From assembly GCA_033977485.1 (NCBI GenBank), contig CM066993.1, positions 66,628,864-66,692,863 on the forward strand: 64,000 nucleotides of DNA, in the 5' to 3' direction. Source of the DNA: Hydrangea macrophylla. Lineage: Eukaryota; Streptophyta; Magnoliopsida; Cornales; Hydrangeaceae. The notes under the pieces were generated by a model that did not search any database, was not told the origin of the DNA, and saw only the letters and a list, made by a program, of their open reading frames with translations. This document shows positions 1 to 10,544 of the stretch, one piece after another. A program made the translations under genes and the position numbers. The first letter of the stretch is position 1. Each line of letters starts with the position of its first letter.

Positions 1-1299
1 GAAAAGAGAGATTGAGTTAACAGATAAGTGGCCAGGTTCTTCACTATTATGGAATATTGTGTTAAATACTTTATATTACTGTGTCTTATTTACTATTTTT
101 TATTTCCTTCTATCTTTTTGCATATGTTCAATAGTCTAAACTTTTTTTGTTATTGTTAGCTATTTTATTGATTTTCTATGTCACTGTTGCAATTCTGTAG
201 AAGTGACACTTTGGGGTAAGGCGGCTTATGATATTGATGACAATGTTCCTTTAACAAATTCTCTTCTATTTATATTGGTTGTTACGTCCACATTGATTAA
301 GAAGTTTAATGGTATGTTCACTTTAACACGAAATATTTGTCATTACATTAAGAACGTGTGATGTATAGAATAATCAAAAGTTTATTCATACATATATATA
401 TATTTTATGTATTTATATTTTGTTGGAATAAGTTTAACGTGTTAGCCTAATTTATTCATACGTATGCTCTCATAATAATAGGTGCTTTCTGTTTATTATC
501 AACAAATGCAACGAAAGTTTGTCAACCCAGAAATTCCAGAAGTTGTTGAATACATCGAGAGGTATACATATCACATGAATTCACGGTGCATTTCAATTGG
601 TTCTTTTGTTTTCTTATCAACTTACATTCTATATGATATACTCACATTTTACTTGCATGAATTAAGTAATGCAACTCGAATTACCCAAATAATCGAAAGA
701 GATTGGCTGAAATAATCGACATAATGAGAAACAGTGATTGTCAGGTAACAAACTAACATTGGTGCTTATGACTTCATCAACTTTATGTTGTATATATCAA
801 CTTTATAACGAAAAATTAGCGTACAAATTATTTTGTGTTCAAACTTTGTCAAATAGGAAACGGTATTCACTTGCATAGCAAGTATTTTGAAAGTTGACAC
901 AAATGATGGATGGTACTACATGTCATGTCAATACTATCGAAAGAAAGTCAAAGAAAATGATTCCACCTTTTGGTGTAATATTTATAAACGTGAAGTTTAA
1001 TATCCACTCCCTATGTAAGTAAGTTGTACTTAGTTATTATTTTATAGTATAGAACAGTTTGTACTAACTAACAATTACGCAGGTATAAGTTGGTTGAGGT
1101 AGAAGACTACACAGGGTATGCTACAATGGTTGTTTTTTATAAGGAAGTTGAAGATATTTTCTAATATACAGTTACATATCTCATCCAAATTTTTGAGACA
1201 GTAACTAACTCTAAAGAAATTGTAAAACACAAATGTTATTGTTTGACGTTCTTATTTCATTTTAAGCAACCATATTCTCTATGTAAAATGATTACAGGC
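1..1299 (+). pseudogene. RPA1-like OB-fold protein, decayed 5' part
   Basis: Pieces of a replication protein A large-subunit-like protein can be read in order. About 199-310 encodes VTLWGKAAYDIDD plus a hydrophobic strand (an OB-fold pattern). About 482-560 encodes a segment ending in PEIPEVVEYIER. About 857-1010 encodes DTNDGWYYMSC and FWCNIYKREV, and 1083-1164 encodes YKLVEVEDYTGYATMVVF. GT/AG-like borders separate the blocks. The order fits DNA-binding domain B followed by the zinc-containing domain C. Both CxxC pairs of the zinc ribbon have become CxxY, and in-frame stops are present (for example after KREV), so it is not functional. The gene is cut at 1299 by the Tat element and resumes at 24774. 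Plant Helitrons often carry RPA1-like genes, so a Helitron origin is inferred rather than a host RPA gene. Confidence 0.7.
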
Positions 1300-1910
1300 T
1301 GATATGTCCAAAATGATCCATCCATGAAGTCGGTCTGCCAAGTCACCGAGAGGTGCTGGTTACTTCAGTAAAGGCGCCAATAGCCAAGCAATCCCGAGGT
1401 GTTCATCAGGACCGTGCGGTTTGTACCAACAGGTCGGGCATGAAAGACCGCGACATCCCGTGAACCCGGCCTAACCAGTAGTTTCCTAAACCAGCTGCAA
1501 GATTGCAAGAGGGAATGTGGCAGTTTCCTAAACCGCTTAGGAAACTCTCCCCAAATCATGCAAATCAATTGTAATCAGATTAGGCTTCCTAATCTAACTA
1601 ACTTACCATGTATGGGTGGACTTTTGCACCTATAAAAGAGCCTACCTACCCTGCCTACAGGGATCCGAATAACTCTCTAGCTAACAAGCATAGAACAGGG
1701 AATTCACCATTGTACGCATATACCCAGCCAGTATTACTGGTAGTGCCGCCTCTCTTTGTTGGCTCACCATGCCCGCCGGTGATCTGCTAGAGAACGCGCC
1801 CAGACGCAACCGTGGACGTAGGTCACCTAGTTAACGGGACCGAACCACATACAACTTGTTCTTATCTTTTTCTCTCTCTGAATCCTTCTTACTAATTTTT
1901 GGCATCATCA
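1300..1910 (+). repeat. 5' LTR of the Tat element
   Basis: It starts TGATATGTCC and ends GGCATCATCA, and it matches 24163-24773 at about 96 percent by eye with no length difference. It contains a TATA box at 1631-1638. The end is fixed by the primer site just downstream. Confidence 0.93.
1631..1638 (+). promoter_or_regulatory. TATA box of the Tat 5' LTR
   Basis: TATAAAAG in the context CACCTATAAAAGAGCC, conserved in the 3' LTR at about 24494. Its position in the second half of the LTR suits a U3/R promoter that drives the element transcript on the plus strand. Confidence 0.6.
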
Positions 1911-1913
1911 GTT

Positions 1914-1931
1914 TGGCGCCGTCTGTGGGAA
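1914..1931 (+). other. primer binding site of the Tat element
   Basis: TGGCGCCGTCTGTGGGAA begins three bases after the LTR end. TGG complements the tRNA CCA end, and the TGGCGCC start is common in Tat/Athila-type elements. I cannot firmly name the tRNA. Confidence 0.75.
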
Positions 1932-1971
1932 ACGACAGAGTTTTTCACCAACAAATTCTTGACTGTTCAAC

Positions 1972-3278
1972 ATGCCGCCTAGAAGGAGTAAGAAGCCCGC
2001 TACCCAGCCTGGTCAGGAGGATTCACAATCCTGGCGATCGGCTGCCTCCATGACCACAGAGCAGATAACGGCAGCGCTGGCGCAACTCTTGGAGGGCCAG
2101 CGGCAAACACAGGAACAAATGGAGGCGCTTTTGGCCCGGCAGGAAAAGCATCCTGCACCAGAAGATCAGCCCGAGAAAAGCGCTCCCGTTCAGGATACCG
2201 CTCGGGCGCGAAGGCGAGCCTGTTCTGCCCCGGTGTCCCCACCGGACTGGGAACACCTCAGTGATGGTGAGCACAATCAGGCAACCAGGCGCTCGCAGAG
2301 GCGAGCTCAGCCCAATCCTCGCCGGCTGGAGGACGCCAGAACTATTATCAACCGGCGGCGTGCGGCCAGAGGGGATGAGCCAGGACGGAAGGCCCAGGAA
2401 TCAGCCAAGAACCATCTGACCCAGAGCCAGGAGGACCTTAGGCACACGATACTCGGACCCGGAGCCGGGCTCTATCCCCGAGGTTGACACGCTTTGAGGA
2501 AGAGGCCTCGTCATCCGATCCGACCTACCGCTTAGATATAGAGAGGAGAACCAGGCGGGATGACATAAAGGCCCAGTTCGAGGAACTGTAACAGAAGATT
2601 GAGAGGTTGAGCCACAAGTCCGGCCACGACCTCACCAACACAGAGACTGAATCACCATACACCGCTCGAGTGACGCAGTTCCCTATCATGCGAAAGTTCA
2701 AACCCCCTCACCTTAGCTCCTATGACGGCACAGGGAGTCCGGTTGACCACATCCGCACCTACAAGGCTCAGATGGCACTGGTCACCATGGTGGACGAGCT
2801 ACTGTGCCTGGCCTTTCCCAGTACCCTCAAGGGGCCAGCAGCACAGTGGTTTCATGCTTTAAAGCCCCGGACGGTCGATGACTTCAAAGCCCTCAGCAAG
2901 CTGTTCATCAGCCAGTTTGTCGAGATGCTCGACCGGTCACAACCGGACACTCAACTGCTGACCGTCAAGCAGCGCAAAGGGGAGTCCTTGAGGGAGTATG
3001 TGAGTCATTTCAACCAGCAAAGGCTCCAGATTTGCAATCTCAATGAAACGGCCGCAATTATGGCCTTCTGTTCGGGAGTTCAACACACCAAGGTCGCCAC
3101 GTCGTTTCATCGTGACCAACCGGCAACCCTGGTGGAGCTCTCGGAGAGGGTCGAAAAGTACATAGACACTGAGGAGTTCCTGAAAGTGAAGCGCGCCGGC
3201 CAGGCGGGAGATGAATCCCCGAAGGCCAAGCGCAAGCGTGAAGAATTTGAGAAGGGCTCGGGAAAGAAGCCGAAGTAA
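1972..3278 (+). pseudogene. gag: Tat gag (capsid) region, broken
   Basis: The start at 1972 (MPPRRSKKPATQ) is the first ATG after the primer site. The N-terminal 171 residues are charged and Gln/Arg-rich, probably partly coiled. A frameshift near 2490 leads into a frame with a TAA at 2589 (after EEL), then about 223 residues of the retrotransposon gag domain: FKPPHLSSYDGTGSPVDHI, a Trp in AAQWFHAL and QRKGESLREYV are typical. It ends in a Lys/Arg-rich stretch and a TAA at 3276. Gag forms the cytoplasmic particle that packages the RNA. The same frame continues past the stop into the cysteine motif and protease, so gag and pol were one frame. It is not functional as read. Confidence 0.88.
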
Positions 3279-3971
3279 GATCAGAAGGATGTTCAGGGTC
3301 AGCCCCCGATTGCTTTCATACCCCTTTCCCAGCCCATACAAGATGTCATGGTCGTCGCCAAGGCGCAGAGGTTGCTTCAGTAGCCAGCGAAACTCAGAGC
3401 CCTGCCCGGTAAGAGGAATCGAGACAAATTCTGCCGCTTCCACAGGGACCACGGCCATGAAACGGAGGATTGCTTTAAGTTAAAGATAGCAATAGAAAAG
3501 CTGATTAAGCAGGGACACCTTACAGAGTTCGTCACAGCAGATAGACGACCCCGGCAGGACACCCGAGCTCCCGATCAGCCACCACTACTTGGCCAAATCC
3601 ACGTGATCTCCGGAGGAACTTCAGGCGGCGGAGACTCACAGTCGGCACGTAAGAGGCACGCTCGGGCATCCCGGGCGGATGTCTAGCAGGTCCAATCCAC
3701 CGGCTCCCCGCCCACTGATGTTCTAACATTCACCTCCGACAACTTGCAGGGCGTCCACTGCCCCCACGATGACCCGCTAGTTGTGACGCTTTCTATAGCC
3801 AACTACATAGTCAAGAGGGTGCTGGTGGACACGGGCAGCTCATCCGACATCATGTTCACATCAGCATTTGATCAGCTCGGGATATCCAGGGATCGGCTTC
3901 GGCCGGTTGCTACCCCCTGGTTGGATTTAATGGCTCCAGCACACAACCACTCAGAACAATCGAGCTTCTAG
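3279..3971 (+). pseudogene. Tat gag C-terminus and aspartic protease, broken
   Basis: In the frame of the gag domain, stops occur at 3276, 3381 and 3684. About 3430-3480 encodes CRFHRDHGHETEDC, the Cys/His motif that replaces a normal zinc knuckle in Tat-type Gag. About 3825-3860 encodes LVDTGSSSDIM, the aspartic protease active site with D-T-G intact. Near 3915 the frame shifts: the next conserved protease residues (GFNGSS, later VILGRPTFN) are in the frame of the downstream RT. The protease would process the polyprotein. Stops and the frameshift make it inactive. Confidence 0.85.
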
Positions 3972-5705
3972 TTCTCATGGGGACCTACCCTCAGCAGGCT
4001 TCCGTGCTTACCAATTTTGTGATCGTAGAAGCCCCGTCGGCCTACAATGTCATTCTGGGGAGGCCGACCTTCAACTAGGCCAGGGCGATCATCTCCACCT
4101 ACATCTTAACGGTGAAGTTCCCAACTCCTCAGGGACCCAAATGCTTGCGTGGAGATCAGACTACCGCCCGGAGTTGCTATGTCAGCTCGTTGCGTCGGGG
4201 GGCTATCACCGAAACATTAAACATCCAGGTGATGGACCCCCGGGACCAGAGTGACACGGTAGGTCCAGTGGAAGAATTAGAAAGAGTGACATTGAATCCC
4301 GAGTTCCCCGACCGCACGGTCAGTATTGGTACCCTACTGGAGCCCGGCCTGAAGGAAAAACTGACTCAGTTCCTGAGGCAAAATTAGGACATTTTTGCTT
4401 GGAGTCATGAGGATATGCCCGGGATTGACCCCCAGATAATGTCCCATCGACTCAATGTCAGCCCAGATTGCCGGCCGGTGAAGCAGAAAAGGAGGGGCAT
4501 GGCCCCCGAGAGACTGAAAGCAGTGAGTGAGAAGGTCGAGAAGCTCCTCAAAGCCCACTCCATACGAGAAGTCAACTACCCCGACTGGCTAGCCAATGTG
4601 GTACTTGTCAAGAAAAGCAGCGGGAAGTGGAGGATGTGCATGGACTTCACCGACTTGAATAAAGCCTGCCCCAAGGATTGCTATATGTTGCCCAGGATAG
4701 ACCTCCTTGTGGACTCTATGGCCGGTCACTCACTCCTCTCGTTTATGGATGCCTACTCGGGGTACAATCAGATCAGCATGTACCCCGAGGACGAAGAGAA
4801 GACTGCGTTCATCACTGACCAGGGTGCGTATTGTTACAAGGTTATGCCATTCGGTCTCAAGAATGTCGGGACCACCTACCAACGCCTAGTCAACTACATG
4901 TTCAAGGACCTGATTGGGAAGTCTATGGAAGTATATGCGAATGATCTGCTGGTCAAGAGTCGGGACGAGTCTGACCACCATGAGCATCTGGCCGGGGCCT
5001 TCAGCATTTTGAAAAAATTCAGGATAAGGTTGAACCCAGCCAAATGCACATTCGGCGTCTCGTCTGGGAAATTTATGGGCCACTTAGTCAGCAGACGGGG
5101 GATTGAAGCAAACCCTGAAAAGATCCAAGCCATCATCAACATGCTGTCACCCAAGTCGACGAATGAGGTTCAGAGCCTAGCCGGACGGGTGGCCGGACTG
5201 AACAGATTTGTCTCCCGAGCTACCGACCGGTGCCTACCATTCTTTAAAATTCTCCGCAAAGCATTTCAGTGGTCAGAAGAGTGCGAAGATGCATTCCAGG
5301 AACTCAAGAAGTACCTGGTGTCCCCTTCTCTACTCTCAATACCCGTGCCGGGGGAAGAATTGTTTTTATACTTGGCAGTGTCGCCATCAGCTGTTAGCTC
5401 GGCACTCATTCAGGAAGAGCACGGGATACAGTTCCCAATGTACTGTACCAACTGGGCGTTACAGGGCGCAGAGAGCAGATACTCTCGTATCGAAAAACTT
5501 GCGTTCGTCCTCATCACCTCGGCCCGAAGGCTCCGTCCGTATTTTCAGGCCCATGCCATTGTGGTCCTCACAGACCAACCCCTTCGCAGAATTCTCAGCC
5601 AGCCCGACACATACGGGAGGCTCGTCAAGTGGACCTTGGAGTTGAAAGAATTTGAAGTGGTCAACCGACCCCGGACGGCCATCAAGGGACAAGCCGTAGC
5701 AGACT
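3916..5705 (+). pseudogene. pol: Tat reverse transcriptase and RNase H, broken
   Basis: One frame runs from the end of protease into RT, with stops at 4076 (after RPTFN) and 4385 (before [10 protein letters not shown]). From 4415 it is open for 486 residues. Ty3-type RT motifs are clear: [28 protein letters not shown] and VMPFGLKN. The catalytic YxDD box reads YANDLLVKS at about 4938, so the first of the paired aspartates is Asn and polymerase activity should be lost. Further on come [15 protein letters not shown] and the connection and RNase H domain ([15 protein letters not shown]). The enzyme would copy element RNA to DNA in the cytoplasmic particle. Confidence 0.9.
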
Positions 5706-5784
5706 TTTTGGTTGTGTTTACGTATCCAGAAGACCCGGTTGAAGAGTCTAAGCCACCGGCCCTACTGCCCGGGTTACACTCTGA

Positions 5785-6160
5785 TATCCCTACCTGGGTA
5801 CTGCACGTGGACGGTTCATCCAATCAGCAAGGCAGTGGGCCAGGAATCATCCTAACTACCCCCGACGGTATCTAGCTCGAATATGCGCTAAGGTTTGGGT
5901 TCCGTGCCTCCAACAACGAGGCCGAATACGAAGCCCTATTGGTCGGATTGCAATTAGCCATTTCTATGAGTGCACAACAGGTCCAGGGATACAATGATTC
6001 CTAGCTCGTGGTCAATCAGGTTAACCAAGAGTACGAAGAGCGGGAAGACAATATGATAGCCTACTTGGCCCTTGTCTAAGCGGTTTCCAAGAAGCTCAGG
6101 GGATTCTCCATCACGCAGATACCCAGAGAAGAAAACACCAGGGCCGACCGGTTGGCTCGC
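5785..6160 (+). pseudogene. Tat second (archaeal-type) RNase H, broken
   Basis: After the first RNase H the frame encodes [18 protein letters not shown], the start of the extra RNase H typical of Tat elements, then ASNNEAEYEALLVGL with the catalytic Glu. Stops at 5873 (TAG), 6002 (TAG) and 6077 (TAA) lie where Gln codons are expected, and the end reads REENTRADRLARLAS. The order RT, RNase H, second RNase H, integrase is a lineage marker. The domain is disabled by the three stops. Confidence 0.85.
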
Positions 6161-7126
6161 CTTGCCTCATCCTCTGAGTTAGACTTACCCGGGATACGGA
6201 CAGAATATCTACCCGAGCCGAGTGTGGTGAACTCAAAAGGCATAGAAGTGGATTCGGTCACCTTGGGACCTAGCTGGATGGACCCGCTCGTGACATTCTT
6301 GACGATAGATGTGCTACCAGACGAGAAAGAAGAGGCCCGCCGGGTCAATTACCGGGCAGCCCGATACCACCTTGTTGATGGCATCCTCTACAAGAGGGGA
6401 TTCTCTATCCCATACCTCTGTTGTGTTCACCCCGCACAGGTCCAAGCGATATTGTTTGAAATCCACGAAGGTGTGTGCGGGAATCACATCGAAGGCTGGG
6501 CACTCTCCAGGAAGGCCCTATTGCAAGGTTACTACTGGACAACCATGGCCCGGGATTCTCAAGAGTACGTCAGAAGGTGCGATCAGTGTCAGAGATACCC
6601 TCCTATGATCAATCGACCGGGAGAGCTCCAAACACCAATCCATAGCCCTTGGCCGTTAGCCCAGTGGGGAATCGACATTGTCGGTCCCTTGTTGATGGAA
6701 AAAGGGCAGGTCAAGTTCGCCGTCATCGCTGTTGATTACTTCACCAAATGGGCAGAGGCCGAACCCTTGGCAACAATAACCGAACGGAAAATGGAAAGCT
6801 TCGTGGAAAGGAATATTCTCAGTAGGTTCGGCATTCCCCGGGTCGTGGTCAGCGATAATGACAGACAATTTGACACCCTATCTTTAGGCAGTTCTGCTCG
6901 GGCTATGGGATACTAAATCATTACTCTTCCCCCGAGCACCCTCAAGAAAACGGTCAAGCCGAGGTGACAAACCGGACAATCTTGCAGTCAATCAAAACAA
7001 GGCTTGAAGGCGCCAAAGGGCTGTGGGCTGAAGAACTACCAACCCTCCTGTGGGCCTACCGCACTACACCCCGAGCGGCAACAGGCGAGACGCCGTTCTC
7101 TTTAACCTACGGATTCGAGGCGGTGG
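6161..7126 (+). pseudogene. Tat integrase N-terminal and core parts, broken
   Basis: The HHCC zinc module is visible (H in CGNHIEGW, then CDQCQRYPP). The core follows: WGIDIVGPL with the first Asp, [11 protein letters not shown] with the second (usually DNG), then a frameshift near 6890 and the third residue in [13 protein letters not shown]. The last host codons, YGFEAVV, end at the solo-LTR insertion; the motif resumes at 10022. Residues 7122-7126 (GGTGG) are the insertion's target duplication. Integrase would join element DNA to the chromosome. It is disabled by the frameshift, a stop at 6914 and the insertion. Confidence 0.88.
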
Positions 7127-7779
7127 TGTCACGCCCCGACGTAGCATAAATAAGGAAAGCGTTTAATTTCCTTTATGGACCCGTAGGTCGCGACAGTTTG
7201 AAGGATCGATTCCGTCCCAAACATCGAACAATAATAAACAATAATCAGAGTAGAGCAATCAAAGCTTACAAATATTTTTCTAACTTATTACATATTACAG
7301 CACGGGATCTCTAAAGGCAGAACCCGCCTTAAATCAAAACAATAACTTAGTGTCTATTACAGTCATCCTTATTACAAAATCAGTTCAACTTAAAGCATAT
7401 GAAAGTAAATTCTATTTCCAGCAGTTGTTTCTCAATTAGCATAGTCGTAATGCTCAGCCTAATCATAACCTGAAAAACCTGAACACGAATGTCCAGGACG
7501 CATCAATGTCGTCAGCTTCAAGAAGCTGGTGAGTATTAAAAACATAACTTTGAATGTAAAACATACTCATTTGCCATTTTTCAATTCTCATTTAAATCCA
7601 CAAGTTTATATTTAAGATAAAGAGTTCGTTTTAGAAAAACAACCACAATATTATTTAAGAGATAAATTCACATATATGTGACCGTGTATGAGAACAATGC
7701 ACCATCTCATCTTACTGACTCTTTTCTCTCGACGAAACCCAACAACCCACCACCACACACCGGTATCTTTGAAATGCTA

Positions 7780-8140
7780 AGATAGCCACACTTTAGCACA
7801 GGGGTGCCAGGGAATGTCCAGTTTGCCTCACACTTTGGTCCGGGGTACCAGGGAGTTTCCATTGCCTCACACTTTGACTACCTAATCCGCCATGCAAATA
7901 CCGGAGGAACCCTCACGCAGTATCCAGACTCGGGTATCAAGGAGTGTCCGTAGGCCACACTTTAGCACTTCCATGGGTGCCAGGGAATGTCCAAGTTCGG
8001 CTTCACACACTTTGACACTACCATGGTCGTCAAGGAGTGTCCAGTTTTGCCACCGTCGCATTTCAAAGACACCCTCACCGCAATCTCAAACACAACACAC
8101 TTTGGTACTCACTTACCAGGGAGTGTCCACATCACATTCT
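7780..8140. repeat. degenerate minisatellite in the solo LTR
   Basis: About six or seven imperfect copies of a unit built from GTRCCAGGGARTGTCCA and TCACACTTTG, spaced roughly 50-60 bp. Copies vary in length and sequence. It has no coding potential and no spacer structure of a CRISPR. Confidence 0.75.
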
Positions 8141-8449
8141 CAACAGCACTCACTATGCCACACTAACCATTACTCTTTTCCACACTGACCAACATTCACA
8201 CTCACCATGCATGTACAACTGACACCACATGTATGTCATGAAACTTTAAAACATGAGGCAATTAACTGAATTATATAATCGACGTGCGTACGGGGATTGA
8301 TAAGTCACAATTCAATGTTTTAATCGTTCAAACATATCAAATTAAGACTCTGATTTAATAAATTTTCCAAACAGTACTCAAACAGTATATAAATCTTACC
8401 CCAAACAGTCCCTTATCACAAAATAAGCAGAAACTAGAAACTGCCAGAA

Positions 8450-8710
8450 GTCGCGCGCGCGGGCCGCTCGCGCGAGGGGTCGCTCCCGCGGGCCGCTCAC
8501 GCGATCTGCCCATTTTTCCTTTTTCTTATATAAACTTTTATGTCTGCCTGGGGACGCAAGGATCGCGCGCGCGGTCCGCTCGCGCGATCTGCCTAATTTT
8601 CATTTTCTTATAAAAACTTTTCTATCTACCTGAATCCACGTGGCTCACGCGCGCGGGTCGCTCGTGCGAGGGGTCGTTCGCGCGGGCCACTCGCTCGATC
8701 GCGCGCGCGA
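8450..8710. repeat. CpG-rich near-palindromic blocks in the solo LTR
   Basis: Three clusters (8450-8504, 8561-8590, 8647-8711) of GCGCGCGCGGGCCGCTCGCG-type sequence, separated by AT-rich stretches with a shared CTTATATAAACTTTT-like spacer. The same motif occurs in the LTRs at 15645-15700, 22921-22947, 23004-23029 and at 63374-63401. Confidence 0.8.
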
Positions 8711-10021
8711 GTTTCACTAGAGTCTTCATCTTCTTCGTGGAGAATGCCCTGTTTCAGAAATTCAGGGTCTTTTTGACCCATTTTTGATTATGTAAGTTAC
8801 CCTACCTTATTATATATGAATCTCTTCGGTTTTTCACAAGGATTAAGAATCTACAACTAATTTAACATGATTTCAAATGTAGCTCAAGAATTTAATGAAA
8901 AACTAAAAGATAACAAAACTTAATTTCTAATATACTTTTTCATAAGAACAAATTAAGCTTCAATACTTCAGGCATAGTCTTTATATACCATAATCTTTCC
9001 TAATCATCTCTAAAAACGGAATTTGGTTAAGTTTGAAAAATTCATGTTTCTAAGCTTTGAACTTCAACCGTAAAATCATCAATGGAGATTTACAAAATTA
9101 AACAAATACACAGCAATTAAATATGAAATTACATTCTAGGTGAGTTAAAAATACTCACTGAGATTAAGAGTGTAGAGATTGTTTGAGAAAGACAGACCAA
9201 TTATGAAATCCTCTTGAGCTTGGCTATAGAGTTAAGCTTATCTTTCTACAAAATTTTATGTAATGAAGCTCTCTGAACTCTCACTGTGTATCGCTCCCTT
9301 TCAGCTTGTATAAACAGAATGTGAGTTGTGAGATGAGAGGATGTGGGTTATAAATAAAACTCCTTGCTTGGAGGCCAAGAACATTCACATACACTCAACA
9401 AAATGGTTTGTTTTTCAATTTCTAATATTACACAAAATGATTTAGCATTATACATACGTATATAGCATATACACAGATGACATAACCTCCACAATTAGCC
9501 AAGAGTCAAGAATAGGCTCCTAGGGGGCAAATTGTGGGTGTTTGGGAAATGGAACTTATGGCACAACAATTACACACACACTACAAGCATAACCAAACAA
9601 GGCACATCCAATGATGAGTTGCCATAAATGGAAATAAAGCAAGTGTCAAATCTTGCTTTATATCACTTCCAAAATCTGTGGAAGTTTAGCACGGCGCGGA
9701 CAGTTTTGGAAGTAAACTGGTATTTTTGGGGCGCGGTGATCACTACAAAAATGTGGAAAATTCATTTTAACGTAAGAATCGATTTCCTGGTTTTATAAAA
9801 GTACTGATTGAGTTACGAGAAAATATTTTCACCGTTTTGAAATACAGTTTTGAAATCCCACACAGGTATTACTAATTTTGTAAAATTGCAGTTTGGCCCC
9901 AATAAGAATTTCAAATATGAAATCAAGCAAGAAATAAATTCTACAAATAAGAATTGTAATTAAAATAAGAGTAAATAATGCAATTGAATTTAAATACGAA
10001 ATGAAAATGCAGGTTATTACA

Positions 10022-10409
10022 GGTGGTCCCCACAGAGCTCGGGCTGTCTACATATCGGGTGGCTAACTTCAGTGCGCTGGATAACGAAGACGCTCTCAGG
10101 TCAGAACTGGATCTGGTGGAGGAAAAAAGAGACCGAGCCTATCTAAAGGTGGCACCCTACAAGCAACAGATTTCGCGATACTACAACAGCAAGGTGAAGC
10201 ACCGCAGTTTTCAAGTCGGAGACCTCGTCCTTAAGGTAGTGAACCAGTCCACCCGGATCCCGAGCCATGAGAAATTGAGGGCAAACTGGGAAGGCCCGTA
10301 TAAAGTAACCCAGGTAAACCGACCGGGAACTTACTGGCTACAGAGCATGGACGGGCACGAACTCTCTCATCCTTGGAATGTGCAACACCTTCGCAAGTAT
10401 TATCAGTAA
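10022..10409 (+). pseudogene. Tat integrase C-terminal part
   Basis: This continues the integrase after the solo LTR: VPTELGLSTYRV, then SRYYNSKVKHRSFQVGDLVL and ANWEGPYKV (the GPY/F-like module), ending PWNVQHLRKYYQ and TAA at 10407. This segment itself is open throughout. It marks the end of plus-strand coding in the Tat element. Confidence 0.88.
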
Positions 10410-10544
10410 CACTTGGCCACGGGAATTTAGTATTGGTAGAGAAACTTGTTTTTATAGCTCTAATTGAGTAACCGCTATAAATTTTTGTTTTTAAATAAAA
10501 TTGAATAGTTTACTTTGCAAATTTACTCCTGTCAGTACCCCGTG

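Larger units (their letters stand above)
7127..10021 (-). mobile_element. solo LTR of a chromovirus-like element inside the Tat integrase
   Basis: A 2,895-bp block reads TGTCACGCCCC...GGTTATTACA and is flanked by GGTGG on both sides (7122-7126, 10022-10026). It interrupts the conserved integrase phrase YGFEAVV|PTELG exactly. No primer site, polypurine tract or pol gene is present, so it looks like a solo LTR left by LTR-LTR recombination. The reverse complement (TGTAATAACC...GGGGCGTGACA) matches the style of the other two chromovirus LTRs here, whose ends are TGTAATACCCC and GGGGCGTGACA, hence the minus orientation. It holds a minisatellite at 7780-8140 and GC-rich blocks at 8450-8710. Confidence 0.85.

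Noticed and set aside
2000..2274. Minus-strand open stretches opposite gag
   Set aside because: Shadows of the Tat gag reading frame in GC-richer sequence.
7780..8140. Regularly spaced repeats that could suggest a CRISPR array
   Set aside because: Plant DNA, repeats variable in length and sequence, inside an LTR, no cas genes. It is a degenerate minisatellite.
8450..8710. CpG-rich block as a CpG-island promoter of a host gene
   Set aside because: The block is inside an LTR, repeated in other LTRs, and no host gene follows.
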